This document shows positions 62,301 through 64,000 of a DNA stretch of 64,000 nt, in pieces; positions within the stretch are counted from its first letter, which is position 1; every line of letters begins with the position of its first letter. Both the position numbers and the translations under genes were made by a program. The notes under the pieces were generated by a model. It made no database searches, had not been told where the DNA came from, and was given only the letters and a program-made list of their open reading frames with translations. The DNA is from Catenulispora sp. EB89 (GTDB taxonomy: Bacteria > Actinomycetota > Actinomycetes > Streptomycetales > Catenulisporaceae), in assembly GCF_041261445.1 (NCBI RefSeq), contig NZ_JBGCCU010000001.1, positions 711,092 to 775,091 on the forward strand, read 5' to 3'.

Positions 62301-62441
62301 TATCCCGAGCGTGAGGGCATGATCAGGGCTCTGTGTCGGGTCGATGCTCCGAGTCGCATGCCTGATTCGGTGCCTGATTCGATGCCTGATTCGCTCGACG
62401 AGCGCGAGTCGCCCGGCGAGAGCGCGGCGGCCACCCGATGA
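59316..62441 (+). CDS. Rifampicin phosphotransferase-like (PEP-synthase family) enzyme fused to a cupin domain
   Basis: 1041 residues. The N-terminal ATP-grasp domain ([94 protein letters not shown]) and the central substrate region match Rph. The swivelling PEP-utilising domain has catalytic His805 in [22 protein letters not shown]. Rph normally ends near residue 870. Here a DUF985/cupin_5 domain follows (about 880-1015: [51 protein letters not shown]). The tail has repeated PDS. Family members transfer phosphate from ATP to rifamycin; the substrate here is unproven. Confidence 0.88.
   Translation: [1041 protein letters not shown]
62359..62394 (+). repeat. 12-bp tandem repeat in the fused-enzyme tail
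   Basis: TGCCTGATTCG(G/A/C) three times, encoding PDS repeats between the cupin domain and the stop. Confidence 0.9.
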
Positions 62442-63211
62442 CCCGCACCGACCCCGGCCTGCCGGATCTGACCGGCACCACCGCGCTCGTCACCGGCGCC
62501 AGCGGCGGCATCGGCGCCGGCATCGCGAGCCGGTTCGCCGCCGCCGGGGCCGCGGTCGTGCTGCACCACGGCCGCAACCGTGACGCCGCCGAAGCCCTGG
62601 CCGACCACCTGCGCGCCGACGGCGCGCAGGTGCTGGTCCTGGGCGCCGACCTGACCGTAGAGACCGCGTGTCACGACCTCGTCGAGCGGGCCGCCGCCTG
62701 GCGCGGACAGCTTGACGTCCTGGTCAACAACGCCGGTGTCCAACCGGTCCTGCCGCTGGAGCAGATGACGGCCGCCGACTGGCGTCAGGTGATGGACGCC
62801 AACGTCACCAGCGCCCTGAGCTGCACGCAGGCCGCCGCGCGCAGCATGGCGGCCGGCGCCTCGATCACCCACATCGCCTCGATCGAAGGCCGCCAGCCGG
62901 CCGCCGGTCATGCGCACTACAGCGCCTCCAAGGCAGCGCTGATCATGTTCGCGCGCTCCGCAGCCCTCGAATACGGACCGCGCGGGATCCGCGTCAACAC
63001 CGTCTCCCCGGGTCTGATCCACAACGCCGGCATCGAGCAGGCCTGGCCGTCCGGCGTGGCCCGCTGGCACGCCGCCGCGCCGTTGCACCGCCTCGGCCGG
63101 CCCGGGGACGTCGGCGACGCCTGCGTGTTCCTGGCCTCGCCGATGGCGTCCTGGATCACCGGGCAGGACCTGGTCGTCGACGGCGGGGTGAGCGCGCGTC
63201 CGACGTGGTGA
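62438..63211 (+). CDS. Short-chain dehydrogenase/reductase (FabG-like)
   Basis: 257 residues. Cofactor motif ALVTGASGGIGAGIASRFAAAGAAVVLHHGRNR, NNAG in LVNNAGVQPVLPLEQM, catalytic Ser in ITHIASIEG and Tyr-x3-Lys in YSASKAALIMFARSAALEYGPRGIRVNTVSPGLI. Ends with the usual SDR C-terminus (WITGQDLVVDGGVS). ATGA overlap with the preceding gene implies translational coupling. Confidence 0.93.
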   Translation: MTRTDPGLPDLTGTTALVTGASGGIGAGIASRFAAAGAAVVLHHGRNRDAAEALADHLRADGAQVLVLGADLTVETACHDLVERAAAWRGQLDVLVNNAGVQPVLPLEQMTAADWRQVMDANVTSALSCTQAAARSMAAGASITHIASIEGRQPAAGHAHYSASKAALIMFARSAALEYGPRGIRVNTVSPGLIHNAGIEQAWPSGVARWHAAAPLHRLGRPGDVGDACVFLASPMASWITGQDLVVDGGVSARPTW

Positions 63212-63253
63212 GCGCGGGTGGGCCGGCGCCGTGGCGCGGTGGAGCGGAATTCC

Positions 63254-63964
63254 GTGGCGCCGTCGGCGGTTCGTGCTGCCGTGAAGATCGGTGACATCGA
63301 GGTTCTTGCTGTTCGGGACGGGGTCGGCACGGAGGTCGCCGTCGACATCCTCAGTGTCGGGCCGTTCGACGACGGCAAGTACCGCGGCGGACGGCTGCTC
63401 GACTCGCTTGTTGAGGCCGGTGTCAGTCCGGGCGACGTGACCGATGTGGTGTTCACGCATCTGCACTTCGACCACATCGGCTGGGCCAGCGTCGACGACA
63501 AGCCGATGTTCCCGCGCGCGACCTGCCGTGCGCACCGCGCGGACTGGGAGCACTTCGTCAGCGGCGAGCACGCCGACCCCGCCGCGGTCGCCGAGCTCAC
63601 TCCGCTCGCTGACGGTGACCGGCTGGAGCTCTTCGACGGGGACTTCACCCTCGCTCCGGGCATCGATGCCCTGCACCTTCCCGGGCACACTCCCGGCACA
63701 ACGGTCTACGTCGTTTCCGTCGCCGGCCGTCGCGTGCTGCTGGGGGACGTGGCGCACTCGCTGGTCCAGTTCAGCGAGCGCGACTGGCAGGTGATCTGGG
63801 ACGTGGATCCGGCCGCGGCCTCCGCGGTCCGCAACCGCATCGCCGACGAGGCTGCCGACACAGACGACCTGCTTGTCGCCGCTCACTTTCGCGACATGCG
63901 CTTAGCTTGCCGTTTAACCCCAGAAGGCTATCAAGGCTCTGATGCTGTTTCGGAACCAGGTTGA
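63254..63964 (+). CDS. Metallo-beta-lactamase-fold hydrolase
   Basis: 236 residues from GTG 63254, chosen because GGAG lies at 63241-63244 (GTG 63218 and GTG 63281 are alternatives). Zinc motif THLHFDHIGWAS, then LHLPGHTPGTTVYVVSVAGRRVLLGDVAH and AAHF near the end: the set of metal ligands of AttM/AiiB-like MBL proteins. Members hydrolyse lactones or thioesters; none can be assigned here. Last gene of the SDR-Rph run. Confidence 0.87.
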   Translation: MAPSAVRAAVKIGDIEVLAVRDGVGTEVAVDILSVGPFDDGKYRGGRLLDSLVEAGVSPGDVTDVVFTHLHFDHIGWASVDDKPMFPRATCRAHRADWEHFVSGEHADPAAVAELTPLADGDRLELFDGDFTLAPGIDALHLPGHTPGTTVYVVSVAGRRVLLGDVAHSLVQFSERDWQVIWDVDPAAASAVRNRIADEAADTDDLLVAAHFRDMRLACRLTPEGYQGSDAVSEPG

Positions 63965-64000
63965 GCGCGTGTTCCTGTTCTTCGAGACAGCGACGGGTTG

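Overview
The window is high-GC, gene-dense DNA with strong GC3 bias. It carries SARP, ECF, MmyB-type and LysR regulators, several NTF2-like proteins, many secreted hydrolases and no transposase, which points to a filamentous actinomycete. The secretome includes two protease families that act at acid pH (G1 glutamic peptidase, S53 sedolisin), plus a GH18 chitinase-type enzyme and a GH75 chitosanase. A Catenulispora-like soil organism fits, but that is inference from protein style; no rRNA or marker gene is present.

Layout. 0-5 kb: a truncated N-6 DNA methylase with a hexanucleotide repeat, a DUF4352 lipoprotein, a SUFU-domain protein and a Tat-exported GH99-like hydrolase with two discoidin domains. 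5-18 kb: small regulator/enzyme pairs (ArsR-like/GNAT, LysR/quinone oxidoreductase/SnoaL, AraC/VOC, Ser/Thr kinase with a frame-displaced C-terminal domain, TetR/MDR/SnoaL). 17.4-21.9 kb: a LysR gene divergent from a translationally coupled sdhC-sdhA-sdhB operon of the single-cytochrome type. 22-25 kb: GH18 protein and a NarL-type two-component system. 25-32.6 kb: a 1141-residue DUF4132 protein, a TetR/DUF1772 pair with three operator-like repeats, and a ferric-reductase-like flavocytochrome with a secreted FMN-binding partner.

32.7-38.2 kb is the most unusual part. A SARP/NB-ARC/TPR regulator faces a compact operon of a 25-residue lysine-rich peptide, an E1-like (ThiF/MccB) adenylating enzyme with an N-terminal leader-binding-like domain, and a membrane M50 zinc protease with a PqqD-like N-terminus. 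It looks like a small RiPP system without YcaO. Two 11-bp-spaced repeats sit in the shared promoter, the spacing SARP proteins use.

38-54 kb: an ECF sigma factor with an N-terminal zinc-binding motif and C-terminal NTF2-like domain, DUF4097, HbpS-like protein, TetR/MFS, GH75 chitosanase, G1 peptidase, PTP-like, MgtC, CYTH, MFS/MmyB-type regulator and S53 peptidase. The GH18 and GH75 genes, 22 kb apart, share a 19-bp promoter palindrome (17/19 identical) resembling the CsnR-type chitosanase operator. 54-64 kb: an HhH-SNF2 helicase, then a co-directional run SDR-TetR-CMD-(rifampicin phosphotransferase-like enzyme fused to a cupin)-SDR-MBL hydrolase.

Short tandem duplications are common, and four of them include a stop codon. 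No tRNA, rRNA, CRISPR array, insertion sequence or prophage was recognised.
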